DNA of 64,000 nucleotides from Rhodospirillum rubrum ATCC 11170 (GTDB lineage Bacteria > Pseudomonadota > Alphaproteobacteria > Rhodospirillales > Rhodospirillaceae), in the NCBI RefSeq assembly GCF_000013085.1, contig NC_007643.1, forward strand, positions 319,001-383,000, in the 5' to 3' direction. Shown here piece by piece: positions 28,584 to 37,089 of the stretch. The position numbers were made by a program, and so were the translations under genes. Numbering within the stretch: the first letter of the stretch is position 1; every line of letters begins with the position of its first letter. The notes under the pieces are model-generated. The model worked only from the letters and a program-made list of their open reading frames with translations, was not told the origin of the DNA and searched no databases.

Positions 28584-28705
28584 CTGGTCTCGCCTGGCTG
28601 CCGGAAAATCCGGCGCTCCCCGCACCACCGGCGAACGGGCCGGAGCATGTTGACGCGAGGTCCCTTCCGCAAGCCGGAAGGGCGGCTACTCCCCAAAGGT
28701 CGGGT
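28584..28705 (-). promoter_or_regulatory. yybP-ykoY manganese riboswitch
   Basis: On the minus strand the mntP leader contains the three invariant aptamer blocks in order: TTTGGGGAGTAGCC (about 28698-28683), GCGTCAACAT (about 28656-28647) and GGCGAGACC (28594-28586). A GC-rich P2 hairpin follows the first block (CCCTTCCGGCTTGCGGAAGGG) and other paired arms lie between the second and third. These match the yybP-ykoY family that binds Mn2+ and turns on exporters. It lies 74 bases or more upstream of the mntP ATG. Confidence 0.92.
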
Positions 28706-28791
28706 GTCTGACGGTTATAGATGAGGTCGGAGGATTGTCAAGAAAGGCGATCGCCCTTGCGCCGGAGGGGGCTTGCGGGTTGAATGAGGTC

Positions 28792-29295
28792 ATGTCCTGG
28801 ATCGTGCGCAAGATCGACATGCTGACAGGGGCGGTGCTGGCCAGCGCCGCCGGCATGGCCTTGTCGCAAACCCGGGCCTTCATCACCCAATATCTTCAGC
28901 GCCTGGGCGGCCATCTTGACGAGGCGCGCTTGTCGCTGGACCGCGCCTTGGGGCTGGTCGATCCCGGCGACGCCGGCGCCCGCATGGTGATCGAGGGGCT
29001 GCGCCTGCAAGGTCAGGCGCGGCTGGCCGAGCTGGAAAGCGCCTATCGGGCGATCGCCACGGCCGATGTCTGGACCCAGCCGCTGGTCTTCCTGCGCCAT
29101 GCCGATTGGTCGATCGCCGAGGCGACGGCGCGGGCCTTCGAGCCGGCCCTGCCGCTCAGCACCGAAAGCCTTGTGTTCACCTTGAGCGGCGTGGTCCTGG
29201 CCCTGGTGATCTATGAGATCCTCAAGGCGCCCTTTGCCCTGGCCGGGCGCGGAGCCCGCCGCCGCCGCAAAGTATCCTCCCACCCCACGGCCTGA
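28792..29295 (+). CDS. DUF2937 family membrane protein
   Basis: The 167-residue protein has an N-terminal hydrophobic segment (MLTGAVLASAAGMALSQ) and the FITQYLQRLGGHLDEARL motif typical of DUF2937. A second transmembrane helix lies near residue 130-150 (SLVFTLSGVVLALVIYEIL) and the tail is basic. The function of the family is unknown. ATG 28792 follows GAGG; an in-frame TTG lies 19 codons upstream. Confidence 0.75.
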   Translation: MSWIVRKIDMLTGAVLASAAGMALSQTRAFITQYLQRLGGHLDEARLSLDRALGLVDPGDAGARMVIEGLRLQGQARLAELESAYRAIATADVWTQPLVFLRHADWSIAEATARAFEPALPLSTESLVFTLSGVVLALVIYEILKAPFALAGRGARRRRKVSSHPTA

Positions 29296-29379
29296 GACCG
29301 CCAGCCCCCTTGACCGCGGGGCCGGGGAATGGGAAGTATTGGATCCAATATTCAAAAACACAGTCGGGGAGTGTGCGCC

Positions 29380-31059
29380 GTGGTCCAGTCTTCCGTTGCA
29401 TCGCGTACGGGCGGTGCCTTGCTTGCCGACTCGTTGATCGCCCTCGGCGCCGATACGGTCTATTGCGTGCCCGGCGAAAGCTTCCTGCCCTTCCTCGATG
29501 CCGTTCACGACCGCACCGACGCCTTGCGGCTGGTGGTCTGCCGGCAGGAGGGCGGGGCGTCCTATATGGCCGATGCCCATGCCAAGATGACCGGCAAGCC
29601 CGGGGTGTGCTTCGTCACCCGGGGGCCCGGCGCCTGCAATGCGGCGATCGGCGTTCATACCGCCTTTCAAGATTGCACGCCGATGCTGCTGTTCATCGGT
29701 CAGGTCGACCGGCCGATGATCGGCCGCGAAGCCTTTCAGGAAGTCGATATGACGGCGTTTTTCGCGCCCTTGGCCAAATTCAGCGCCACCGCCGACAGCG
29801 CCGCCCGCCTGCCCGAGCTGGTGGCGCGGGCCTGGGCGGCGGCGACCTCGGGGCGACCGGGACCGGCGGTGGTGGCCTTGCCCGAGGATGTTCTGGCCGA
29901 GATGGCCTTTGCCCGCGATCCGCTTCCCCGTCCCCCGGCGCGTCCGGCGCCGCGCGCGGCCGATATGGCCGATCTGGCAAGCCGGTTGGCGGCGGCCGAG
30001 CGGCCGCTGGTCATCGTCGGCGGCGGCACCTGGACGCCGCGCGCGGCCAAGCTGGTCACCACCTGGGCCGAGGCCAGCGGCCTGCCGGTGGTCGCCGCCT
30101 TCCGCCGCCAGGACGTGGTCGACAACCTCAGCCCGGTCTATATCGGCGAACTGGGCTTTTCGGCCAGCCCGCGCCTTAACGCCCGCATCAAGGCCGCCGA
30201 TCTGATCGTTTGCGTCGGCGATCGACTGGGCGAGGTCACGACCCAGGGCTATAGCCTGATCGAGTCGCCGGTCCCCAGCCAAAGCCTGATCCATATTTTC
30301 CCCGATGCCGGTGAAATCGGCCGGGTCTATGCCACCGATCTGGGGATTGTTTCGGCGATGGAGCCCTTCGCCGAGATGCTGAGCCCGGTCGATGGCCGTC
30401 ATTGGGCCGGCTGGCTGGCCCAGGGGCGGGCAGACTACGCCGCCAATCTGCGCGCCGACCCCTGCCCGGGTAGCGTGGACATGGCCCAGGTGATGGCCGA
30501 GATCGAGGCCCGCTTGCCCGAGGACGCGGTGATCACCAATGGCGCGGGCAATTATTCGGGCTGGGTCCACCGCTTCCATCGCTATCGCCACTTCCCCAGC
30601 CAGTTGGCGCCGGGCAACGGGTCGATGGGCTATGGCCTGCCCGCCGCCATCGCCGCCAAGGTCGTCGCCCCCCGGCGGGTGGTGGTGGCCTTCGCCGGCG
30701 ACGGTTGTTTCCTGATGAACGGTCAGGAACTGGCGACCGCCGTCGACCAGGGGCTTGATCCCATCATCATCGTCATCAACAACGGCATGTATGGCACCAT
30801 CCGCATGCATCAGGAGAAGGCCTATCCCGGCCGGGTCAGCGGCACCAGCCTGACCAACCCGGATTTCGTCGCCCTCGCCCAGGCCTATGGCGCCCTGGGC
30901 TTGCGCGTGCGCCGCACGGCCGAATTCGGCCCGGCTTTTGATCAGGCCCTGGTCGCCGGCCGTCCGGTGTTGATCGAGATCCATCAAGACCCCGAGGCGA
31001 TCAGCCACCGCGTCAGCTTGACCGCCCTGCGGGAAAAGGCCTTGGCCACCAGCGCCTGA
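29380..31059 (+). CDS. Thiamine-diphosphate enzyme, acetolactate-synthase-like
   Basis: The ~559-residue protein has three domains. The N-terminal pyrimidine-binding domain carries VPGESFLPFLDAV and the Glu in CRQEGGASYMADAHAKMTGK. The middle domain includes VDRPMIGREAFQEVD. The PP-binding domain carries the ThDP motif GDGCFLMNGQELATAVDQ and NNGMYGTIRMHQEK. No small regulatory subunit is nearby and no CoA- or oxalyl-specific residues are obvious, so the substrate is unknown. GTG 29380 is preferred (GGGGAG eight bases upstream); ATG 29329 is possible. An aldehyde dehydrogenase follows. Confidence 0.85.
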   Translation: MVQSSVASRTGGALLADSLIALGADTVYCVPGESFLPFLDAVHDRTDALRLVVCRQEGGASYMADAHAKMTGKPGVCFVTRGPGACNAAIGVHTAFQDCTPMLLFIGQVDRPMIGREAFQEVDMTAFFAPLAKFSATADSAARLPELVARAWAAATSGRPGPAVVALPEDVLAEMAFARDPLPRPPARPAPRAADMADLASRLAAAERPLVIVGGGTWTPRAAKLVTTWAEASGLPVVAAFRRQDVVDNLSPVYIGELGFSASPRLNARIKAADLIVCVGDRLGEVTTQGYSLIESPVPSQSLIHIFPDAGEIGRVYATDLGIVSAMEPFAEMLSPVDGRHWAGWLAQGRADYAANLRADPCPGSVDMAQVMAEIEARLPEDAVITNGAGNYSGWVHRFHRYRHFPSQLAPGNGSMGYGLPAAIAAKVVAPRRVVVAFAGDGCFLMNGQELATAVDQGLDPIIIVINNGMYGTIRMHQEKAYPGRVSGTSLTNPDFVALAQAYGALGLRVRRTAEFGPAFDQALVAGRPVLIEIHQDPEAISHRVSLTALREKALATSA

Positions 31060-31135
31060 TCGTCTGCTACCCCTTCGTCCGTTCCTCCCCATCCGCCCCC
31101 GGCCCGCGTCGGGGCTCGACCCGGAGACTTTGCCC

Positions 31136-32656
31136 ATGGCTTCCGCCTATGCCGTCGCCGTTCACGATCTGCTGGTCCATTTGGGCGTGCCCGAGAGCGC
31201 TTTCACCGGGGGCGACATCACGGTTCATTCGCCGATCGATGGCGGGACGATCGGCGCCGTTCACGCCACGCCGCTTGCCGAGGTGGCGCCGCTGATCGAG
31301 CGCGCCCATCGGGCCCATCTGGCCTGGCGTCAGATCCCCGGGCCGCGACGGGGCGAGTTGGTGCGGCTGTTTGGCGAGGAACTGCGCGCCCATAAAGCCG
31401 ACCTCGGCCGGTTGGTCACCCTGGAGAACGGCAAGATCCTATCGGAGGGTCTGGGCGAGGTTCAGGAGATGATCGATATCTGCGATTTCGCCGTGGGCCT
31501 GTCGCGCCAGCTTCACGGCCTGACCATCGCCAGCGAGCGTCCCGGCCATGCCATGCGCGAGACGTGGCATCCGCTCGGCGTCGTCGGCGTCATCAGCGCC
31601 TTCAACTTCCCGGTCGCCGTCTGGGCGTGGAATTCCGCCCTCGCCCTGGTCTGCGGCGATGCGGTGGTGTGGAAGCCCTCCGAGATCACCCCCCTGACCG
31701 CCCTGGCCTGCGGCGCCCTGCTGGCCAAGGCCGCCCAGCGCTTCGGCGACGATTACCCGACCGATCTCAGCGTCCTGCTGATCGGCGCCAGCGCTTTGGG
31801 CGAGGCGTTGGTCGACCATCCCCAGGTGCCTTTGATCAGCGCCACCGGGTCGACCCGCATGGGCCGGCTGGTCGCCCCCAAGGTGGCGGCCCGTCTGGGG
31901 CGGACCATCCTTGAACTGGGCGGCAATAACGCCGGCATCGTCTGCCCGAGCGCCGATCTCGATCTTGCCGTTCGCGCCATCGCCTTCGCCGCCATCGGCA
32001 CCGCCGGCCAGCGCTGCACCACCTTGCGCCGGGTGATCGTCCACGAAAGCATCGCCGCCGATCTGATCGGCCGGCTGGCGGCGGCCTATGCCAGCATCCG
32101 GGTGGGCAATCCCCTGGAGGCCGGCACCCTGGTCGGGCCGCTGATCCATGGCGCCGCCCAGGAGGCCATGGAAACGGCTTTGGCGCGGGCGAAAGCCGAT
32201 GGCGGGATCGTTCATGGCGGCGAGCGGGTGATGCTTCCGGGAAGCGAGGGCGGCTGCTATGTCCGCCCCGCCCTGGTCGAAATGCCCGCCCAAACCGCCG
32301 TGGTCGCCGAGGAGACCTTCGCCCCCATCCTCTATGCCGTGACCTATCGCAGCCTGGAGGAGGCGATCGCCCTGCAGAACGCCGTGCCCCAAGGATTGTC
32401 GTCGTCGATCTTCACCAATGATCTGCGCGAGGCCGAGACCTTCTTGTCGGCGGCGGGCAGCGATTGCGGCATCGCCAATGTCAATATCGGCCCGAGCGGC
32501 GCCGAGATCGGCGGCGCCTTCGGTGGCGAGAAGGATACCGGCGGCGGTCGTGAATCGGGCTCGGATGCCTGGAAGGGCTATATGCGCCGCGCCACCAATA
32601 CGGTGAACTATTCCGGCGCCCTGCCTTTGGCCCAGGGGGTGAGCTTCGAGCTATAG
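31136..32656 (+). CDS. ALDH7-type aldehyde dehydrogenase (aminoadipate semialdehyde type)
   Basis: The 506-residue NAD-dependent aldehyde dehydrogenase shows ISAFNFPVAVWAWNSALALV, ILELGGNNAGIV (catalytic Glu) and GTAGQRCTTLRRVIVHE (nucleophile Cys). The NNA after ELGG and overall length match the antiquitin/ALDH7 group, which oxidises L-2-aminoadipate 6-semialdehyde in lysine degradation. Substrate assignment is inferred. ATG 31136 follows GGAG. It is 76 bases behind the ThDP enzyme and 9 bases ahead of the BPL_N gene. Confidence 0.88.
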   Translation: MASAYAVAVHDLLVHLGVPESAFTGGDITVHSPIDGGTIGAVHATPLAEVAPLIERAHRAHLAWRQIPGPRRGELVRLFGEELRAHKADLGRLVTLENGKILSEGLGEVQEMIDICDFAVGLSRQLHGLTIASERPGHAMRETWHPLGVVGVISAFNFPVAVWAWNSALALVCGDAVVWKPSEITPLTALACGALLAKAAQRFGDDYPTDLSVLLIGASALGEALVDHPQVPLISATGSTRMGRLVAPKVAARLGRTILELGGNNAGIVCPSADLDLAVRAIAFAAIGTAGQRCTTLRRVIVHESIAADLIGRLAAAYASIRVGNPLEAGTLVGPLIHGAAQEAMETALARAKADGGIVHGGERVMLPGSEGGCYVRPALVEMPAQTAVVAEETFAPILYAVTYRSLEEAIALQNAVPQGLSSSIFTNDLREAETFLSAAGSDCGIANVNIGPSGAEIGGAFGGEKDTGGGRESGSDAWKGYMRRATNTVNYSGALPLAQGVSFEL

Positions 32657-32665
32657 GAGGCGGGA

Positions 32666-33466
32666 ATGATGGAGCGCGATCAGGTCGCGGTGTATATCGA
32701 CGAGGGCGCCGTCTTTGAGGATCTGCTGCGCGAGATCGCCCGCGAGATGGACCATGACCGGGCCCGCCTGCGCCCGATCCTGGCCGAGGATATCCTGGCC
32801 GCCGGCAACCCTTGGGAACGCACGCTCAGTCTGATCGTCCCGGGCGGCGCCGACAGCCCCTATTGCGCCGCCCTGAACGGCGAGGGCAATGACCGCATCC
32901 GCGCCTTCGTCGCCGGGGGTGGTGGCTATCTGGGGATCTGCGCCGGCGCCTATTACGCCTGCCGCGAGATCGCCTTTCACGCCGGGCGCGCCGACGCCGT
33001 GGTCGGCCGGCGCGATTTGTCCTTGCTCGCCGCGCGCGCCATTGGCTCGCTGAGCGCTCTGGCTCCGCCCTATGACCGGACGCTGGCCAGCGCGGCGGCG
33101 GTTCGCCTGGATTGGCCGGGGCTGGGCGTCTTTCGCGGCCATTACCACGGCGGTCCGCGCTTCGAGATCGATCCGGGGGCGGCGATCACGGTGCTGGCGC
33201 GCTTTGGCGATGTTCCGGGATGCCCCCCCGCCGTCGTCCAGGCCAGCCTTGGCCAGGGCGTGGTGGTCGCTTGCGGCGTCCACCTTGAACAATGCGGGGC
33301 GAGCCTGGAGGCGCGCTTGCCCAGCCTCGGCGATGGCGAGGCCCATCGGGGGTTGGCCCGGGCGCTGAGCTCCGATGAAACCCCGCGTCGCCGAGCCTTT
33401 CGCCAGATCCTGGCGCTTTGCCGGGTGCCGCTCAAGCCCTGGGCGGGTGATCGGGCGGCCGCTTAA
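32666..33466 (+). CDS. BPL_N (biotin ligase N-terminal/amidotransferase-like) protein
   Basis: The 266-residue protein has a class-I-amidotransferase-like fold. It shows LIVPGGADSPYC, IRAFVAGGGGYLGICAGAYYACREI with the would-be nucleophile Cys in GICAGAY, and FRGHYHGGPRFEID with His residues near the C-terminal half. Stand-alone BPL_N proteins lack the biotin ligase catalytic domain and have no defined reaction. It is translationally close to the ALDH gene (9-base gap, GGAGG at 32657). Confidence 0.8.
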   Translation: MMERDQVAVYIDEGAVFEDLLREIAREMDHDRARLRPILAEDILAAGNPWERTLSLIVPGGADSPYCAALNGEGNDRIRAFVAGGGGYLGICAGAYYACREIAFHAGRADAVVGRRDLSLLAARAIGSLSALAPPYDRTLASAAAVRLDWPGLGVFRGHYHGGPRFEIDPGAAITVLARFGDVPGCPPAVVQASLGQGVVVACGVHLEQCGASLEARLPSLGDGEAHRGLARALSSDETPRRRAFRQILALCRVPLKPWAGDRAAA

Positions 33467-33598
33467 GCCCGGATCGGCTTGATCGGGCATGGACGAAAGG
33501 CGTAAGGGCCCCCTATGATGCCCTCCCTGCGCCCCTGTCGGCGTTCCCCGGCGGTCGGGCTCCCCTGGCGCCTCCGCTGTGCCCCCCGAAGGTCCGCC

Positions 33599-34675
33599 GT
33601 GCTTGAAACCCTTGATATCAGCGTTTTTCTTGGTCCCTGGATCATCCCTGTCGGTGCCGTGCTGGGCGGGCTTTTCGGCTATGGGATCGCCCGGTTGTGG
33701 CGGGGACGCCACCCCGCCGAGGCGGTGGCGGTGGCGGACGGGGGGCCCCTTGCCCCGGCCGTTCCCCCCCCGGCGGCGGAACCGGTCGAAGCGGCCCCCC
33801 CCGTGGTCGAGCCGATCGAACCGGCTCCCCCGGCTCCCGCCGCTCCCCCGGCCCCTGCCGCTCCCAAGCGTGCCGAGCCGGCCCCCGGGGTCGCCGAGGC
33901 CCTGGCGCGGGGTCCGGCGGAAGGCGAGGGCGCCGCGCCCGGTTTGTGGCTCGATCACGCCGATGGTCTGGCGGCCGAGGCCCACCACCCGGCGGCCATC
34001 GCCGCCCTGGCCCGCGCCCTGGATGGCCTTGACGCGCTGCTTGATGGCGGCGGGGATGATCCGGCCATCGACGCGGCGCTGGCCCGGGCGGCGACCCTGG
34101 CGGCGACCCTGGCCGATCGCCCGGGGCTGGCGCGCAGCCAAGCGCTTGGCGGGCGCTTGCGCGAAATCCAGGGCGATCCCGAAGCCGCCCATGGCGCCTA
34201 TCTGGCCGCCCTTGATCTTTACGAGGGGATGGACGACCACGACGGCGTGGTGGCGACCTGCGATCTTCTGGCGATGATCCATGCCCGGGCCGATGACCCC
34301 GAGGGTGCCGAGGCCTATTGGCGTTACGGCCTGACCCTGGTGACGGAAATGGGAAACCGGGTCGAGGAGGCCCGCCTGCTCGGGCGGCTGGGGGCGGTGG
34401 CCTTGTACCGGGAAGACTGGCAGGGCGCCGAAGATGTGCTGGGCGAGGCCCTGGCCCTGGAGGAAAGCTTGGGCAATCTTGGCGCGGCCGGGGCGATCAG
34501 CGCCGATCTCGGCCGGCTGGAAGAGGGGCGCGAGCGCCCCAACGAGGCGCTCGCCCATTGGCGGCGGGCGACCTCGCTGTTGATCGAGGCCGGCGAGAGC
34601 GAGGGGGAATTGGCGCGAACCTGCGCCGAGGCCGTGCTGCGCCTATTGCCCGCCGTGCCGCCCAAGAAAAGGTAG
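33599..34675 (+). CDS. Membrane-anchored TPR-like protein with Pro/Ala linker
   Basis: The ~358-residue protein has one N-terminal transmembrane helix (FLGPWIIPVGAVLGGLFGYGI), a ~60-residue Pro/Ala/Glu-rich linker, and a C-terminal solenoid of tetratricopeptide-like repeats (e.g. AARLLGRLGAVALYREDWQG-like, GDPEAAHGAYLAALDLYEG). No enzymatic motif is seen; it is probably a periplasm- or cytoplasm-facing scaffold. GTG 33599 is used since the upstream ATG (33515) would add 28 basic residues without family support. Confidence 0.65.
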   Translation: MLETLDISVFLGPWIIPVGAVLGGLFGYGIARLWRGRHPAEAVAVADGGPLAPAVPPPAAEPVEAAPPVVEPIEPAPPAPAAPPAPAAPKRAEPAPGVAEALARGPAEGEGAAPGLWLDHADGLAAEAHHPAAIAALARALDGLDALLDGGGDDPAIDAALARAATLAATLADRPGLARSQALGGRLREIQGDPEAAHGAYLAALDLYEGMDDHDGVVATCDLLAMIHARADDPEGAEAYWRYGLTLVTEMGNRVEEARLLGRLGAVALYREDWQGAEDVLGEALALEESLGNLGAAGAISADLGRLEEGRERPNEALAHWRRATSLLIEAGESEGELARTCAEAVLRLLPAVPPKKR

Positions 34676-34697
34676 GCGGCCGCGGTTCGCGGTGCCC

Positions 34698-35522
34698 TCA
34701 GTCGTCCCAGGCCGGGGCCCAGGACGGGTTGATCAGCCGGCCATCGGGACGGGCGAGGGCGCTGATCTCGGCCATTTCGCTTTGGCTCAAGGCGAAATCC
34801 AGCGCCCCGAGATTGGCTTTGGCGTGCTCGGGGCGCACGGCTTTGGGCAGGGCGATCACGCCGTCTTGCTGGATGAGCCAGCGCAGCGCCACCTGACCGG
34901 GCGTGCGGCCGTAAATCTCGGCGATGCGGCGCAGGGTGGCGTCTTCCATGACCTTGCCGCGGGCCAGCGGACTATAGGCCTCGACCGCCATGCCGTGGCG
35001 GCGGCAGGCCTCGATGACTTTGCTCTGGTCAAGGAAGGGATGGTATTCGACCTGATTGACCGCCAGGGGCCGGCCGCACACCGCCACCGCCTCTTCGACC
35101 AGGGCGACGGGGAAATTCGACACGCCGATGGCCAGCGTCAGTCCTTCTTGCTGCAAGGCGGCCAGGGCGCCCAGGCTGTCGGCCAAGGGAACCTCGGGAT
35201 TGGGCCAGTGCAGCAAGGTCAGATCGACGTAATCGGTGCCCAGCTTGGCGAGCGAATCGGCCAGGGCGGCGGTCAGCGCCTCGGGTTTGAACTCGCTGGT
35301 CCAGATTTTGGTGGTCAGGAAAATATCGCCGCGTGGCACCCCGGATTGGGCGATGCCGGCGCCGACCTGGGCTTCGTTCCCATAGGCGCGGGCGGTGTCG
35401 ATATGACGATAGCCCAGCGCCAGGGCCTCGGCCACCGCGACGCGGGCGTCATCGCCCTCGATCTGCCAGGTGCCAAAGCCCAGGGCGGGAATGGCAATGC
35501 CGTTTGCGGAAACACGGTGCAT
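34698..35522 (-). CDS. Aldo/keto reductase (diketogluconate reductase-like)
   Basis: The 274-residue TIM-barrel oxidoreductase has the AKR catalytic tetrad in GYRHIDTARAYGNEAQVG (Asp, Tyr), TTKIWTSEF (Lys) and LTLLHWPNP (His), plus VEYHPFLDQSKVIE and IALPKAVRPEHAKANLG for NADPH binding. It resembles DkgB-type enzymes that reduce methylglyoxal and sugar ketones. The physiological substrate is not deducible. Confidence 0.9.
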   Translation of the reverse strand: MHRVSANGIAIPALGFGTWQIEGDDARVAVAEALALGYRHIDTARAYGNEAQVGAGIAQSGVPRGDIFLTTKIWTSEFKPEALTAALADSLAKLGTDYVDLTLLHWPNPEVPLADSLGALAALQQEGLTLAIGVSNFPVALVEEAVAVCGRPLAVNQVEYHPFLDQSKVIEACRRHGMAVEAYSPLARGKVMEDATLRRIAEIYGRTPGQVALRWLIQQDGVIALPKAVRPEHAKANLGALDFALSQSEMAEISALARPDGRLINPSWAPAWDD

Positions 35523-35569
35523 GGGACCCTCCGAACGGAAAAAGAAAAAGACGATAACCCTGACCCTTG

Positions 35570-35614
35570 AGCAAATCCCGAGCGCCCTGTTTCAGGGCGC
35601 GACGACGATTTGCT
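35570..35614. repeat. Dispersed 45-bp palindromic repeat, copy 2
   Basis: Outer arms AGCAAATC / GATTTGCT enclose an inner GCGCCCTG-TTT-CAGGGCGC hairpin. Together with copy 3 it forms a 63-bp tandem direct repeat. Compared with copy 1 the inner stem has compensating changes. Confidence 0.8.
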
Positions 35615-35632
35615 TCGTTATCAAGACCCTTG

Positions 35633-35677
35633 AGCAAATCCCGAGCGCCCTGTTTCAGGGGGCGACGACGCTTTGCT
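35633..35677. repeat. Dispersed 45-bp palindromic repeat, copy 3
   Basis: The same layout starts 63 bases after copy 2. The left outer arm AGCAAATC is intact and the right arm reads GCTTTGCT. The inner stem is GCGCCCTG / CAGGGGGC with one mismatch, so this copy is slightly decayed. It lies just before the nudC stop region. Confidence 0.8.
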
Positions 35678-35691
35678 GCGCTTTCAGACTC

Positions 35692-36840
35692 CTAAAACCG
35701 GCGGTCGCGCCAGCCTTCGACCAGATGGCGGGCGATGGCGTCGCGCCGTGGGATCCGGAAGCCCTCGCCCTCGTCGCCAACCTCGCCCATGGCGGCGACC
35801 TCGGCGCGGGTGAACCAGCGGGCGTCTTCAAGTTCGTTGTCATCCAGGCTGAGCGCCGTCGCCCTGGCCCGGGCGATGAAGCCGATCATCAGATTCGAGG
35901 GCCAGGGCCAGGGTTGGCTGGCGACATAGCGGATATCGCCGACATCCAGGCCGGCTTCCTCGCGGACCTCGCGGGCGACGGCGGCCTCCAGGGTTTCCCC
36001 CGGTTCGACGAAGCCAGCCAGGGCCGAATACATTCCGGCGGGGAAGCGGCTTTGGCGGGCGAGCAGGCAGCGCTCCCCCTCCGGGTCCTCGACCAGCATG
36101 ATGACCACCGGGTCGGTGCGCGGGAAATGGTCGGCGCCACAGGCGGGATTGGCGCAATGGCGATGACGGCCACCGGCGGCGATGCGGGTGACGGCGCCGC
36201 AGCGTGGGCAGAGCGGGTGGCTGGCGTGCCAATTGAGCAAAGCCTGGGCATGGGCCATCGCCCCGGCCATGGCGTCCTCGACAGCGAGCGCCACGCCGCG
36301 CAACTCGCGAAAAACCGGGGCGCTGCCATCGGCGAGACGCAGATCGGGGGCCAGATCGCTTTCGCCGGCCTCGCCAGCGTCGGTGGGCGGCCGTTCGGGC
36401 AAGGCCGAAAGATCGATCACCTGGAGGGCGGCGCCGTCAAGCAGGCCGAGGTGAAGCGTGGGGTGGGACGGGCCGGTTACCGGCGGCGGGGCGGGGGGCG
36501 CCAGGGTCAGATCGGCCAAGCCGTCGCCCCCGGCCGCGACCAGTTCCGCAAGGGCGGGCGGGGTGTCGGCCGGCGTCGGCGGGATCGTCGTCCGCCCGGC
36601 GATCAGCCCCCGGACCGTCGGCCCGTCGAGCAGAAGCGGCGACAGCGGTTCCGGCTCGCGGGTGGGATCGGGGGTTGGGCCGGTGGCGGGAAAGGCGATG
36701 CGGCCGCGCCAGAACACCAGCCAGCGCGCCTCGGGCCGCCAGCCAAGCGCCTCCAGGGCCTTGTCATCAAGGGTGCCGGTGGAGACCCGATCGTGGCGGG
36801 CCCCGGTATAGACGATGTCGGAAATGCCCGTTTGGGCCAT
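35692..36840 (-). CDS. nudC: NAD(+) diphosphatase (NADH pyrophosphatase)
   Basis: The 382-residue Nudix hydrolase has a zinc ribbon CPRCGAVTR...CANPACGADHFPR around residue 210. The Nudix box follows (GFVEPGETLEAAVAREVREE, then AGLDVG), and the NudC-specific SQPWPWPSNLM comes after it. It cleaves NAD(H), and in some bacteria removes NAD caps from RNA. ATG 36840 gives the MAQTGISD start; the frame is open 16 codons further. Confidence 0.93.
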   Translation of the reverse strand: MAQTGISDIVYTGARHDRVSTGTLDDKALEALGWRPEARWLVFWRGRIAFPATGPTPDPTREPEPLSPLLLDGPTVRGLIAGRTTIPPTPADTPPALAELVAAGGDGLADLTLAPPAPPPVTGPSHPTLHLGLLDGAALQVIDLSALPERPPTDAGEAGESDLAPDLRLADGSAPVFRELRGVALAVEDAMAGAMAHAQALLNWHASHPLCPRCGAVTRIAAGGRHRHCANPACGADHFPRTDPVVIMLVEDPEGERCLLARQSRFPAGMYSALAGFVEPGETLEAAVAREVREEAGLDVGDIRYVASQPWPWPSNLMIGFIARARATALSLDDNELEDARWFTRAEVAAMGEVGDEGEGFRIPRRDAIARHLVEGWRDRRF

Positions 36841-37089
36841 GGGTGTTCCACCGCACCAGAGAAAAAGGGGCGCGCGCCGCAGGGGCAAGGACGACGGGGA
36901 TCGGTCTCGCGCGAAAAAAGCTCAAAGGACCAGGCTTGGCGCGGGAGCGGACCGCCAAGGGCCGCGGGCGATGGCGCAAGCTGTCGCTCCCCAGATAAGC
37001 CCAAGCCCGCCGTTGTGCAAGGCGCAAGACGCCGGGATGGGATGGGCCTATGGTGGCCGATCCTTCCCCCTCCTCCGAGAGCCTCCCCC

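Noticed and set aside
28738-31137. 799-codon minus-strand frame opposite DUF2937 and the ThDP enzyme
   Set aside because: Low-complexity Gly/Arg/His/Asp-rich translation with no motif; the sense-strand genes are clearly supported.
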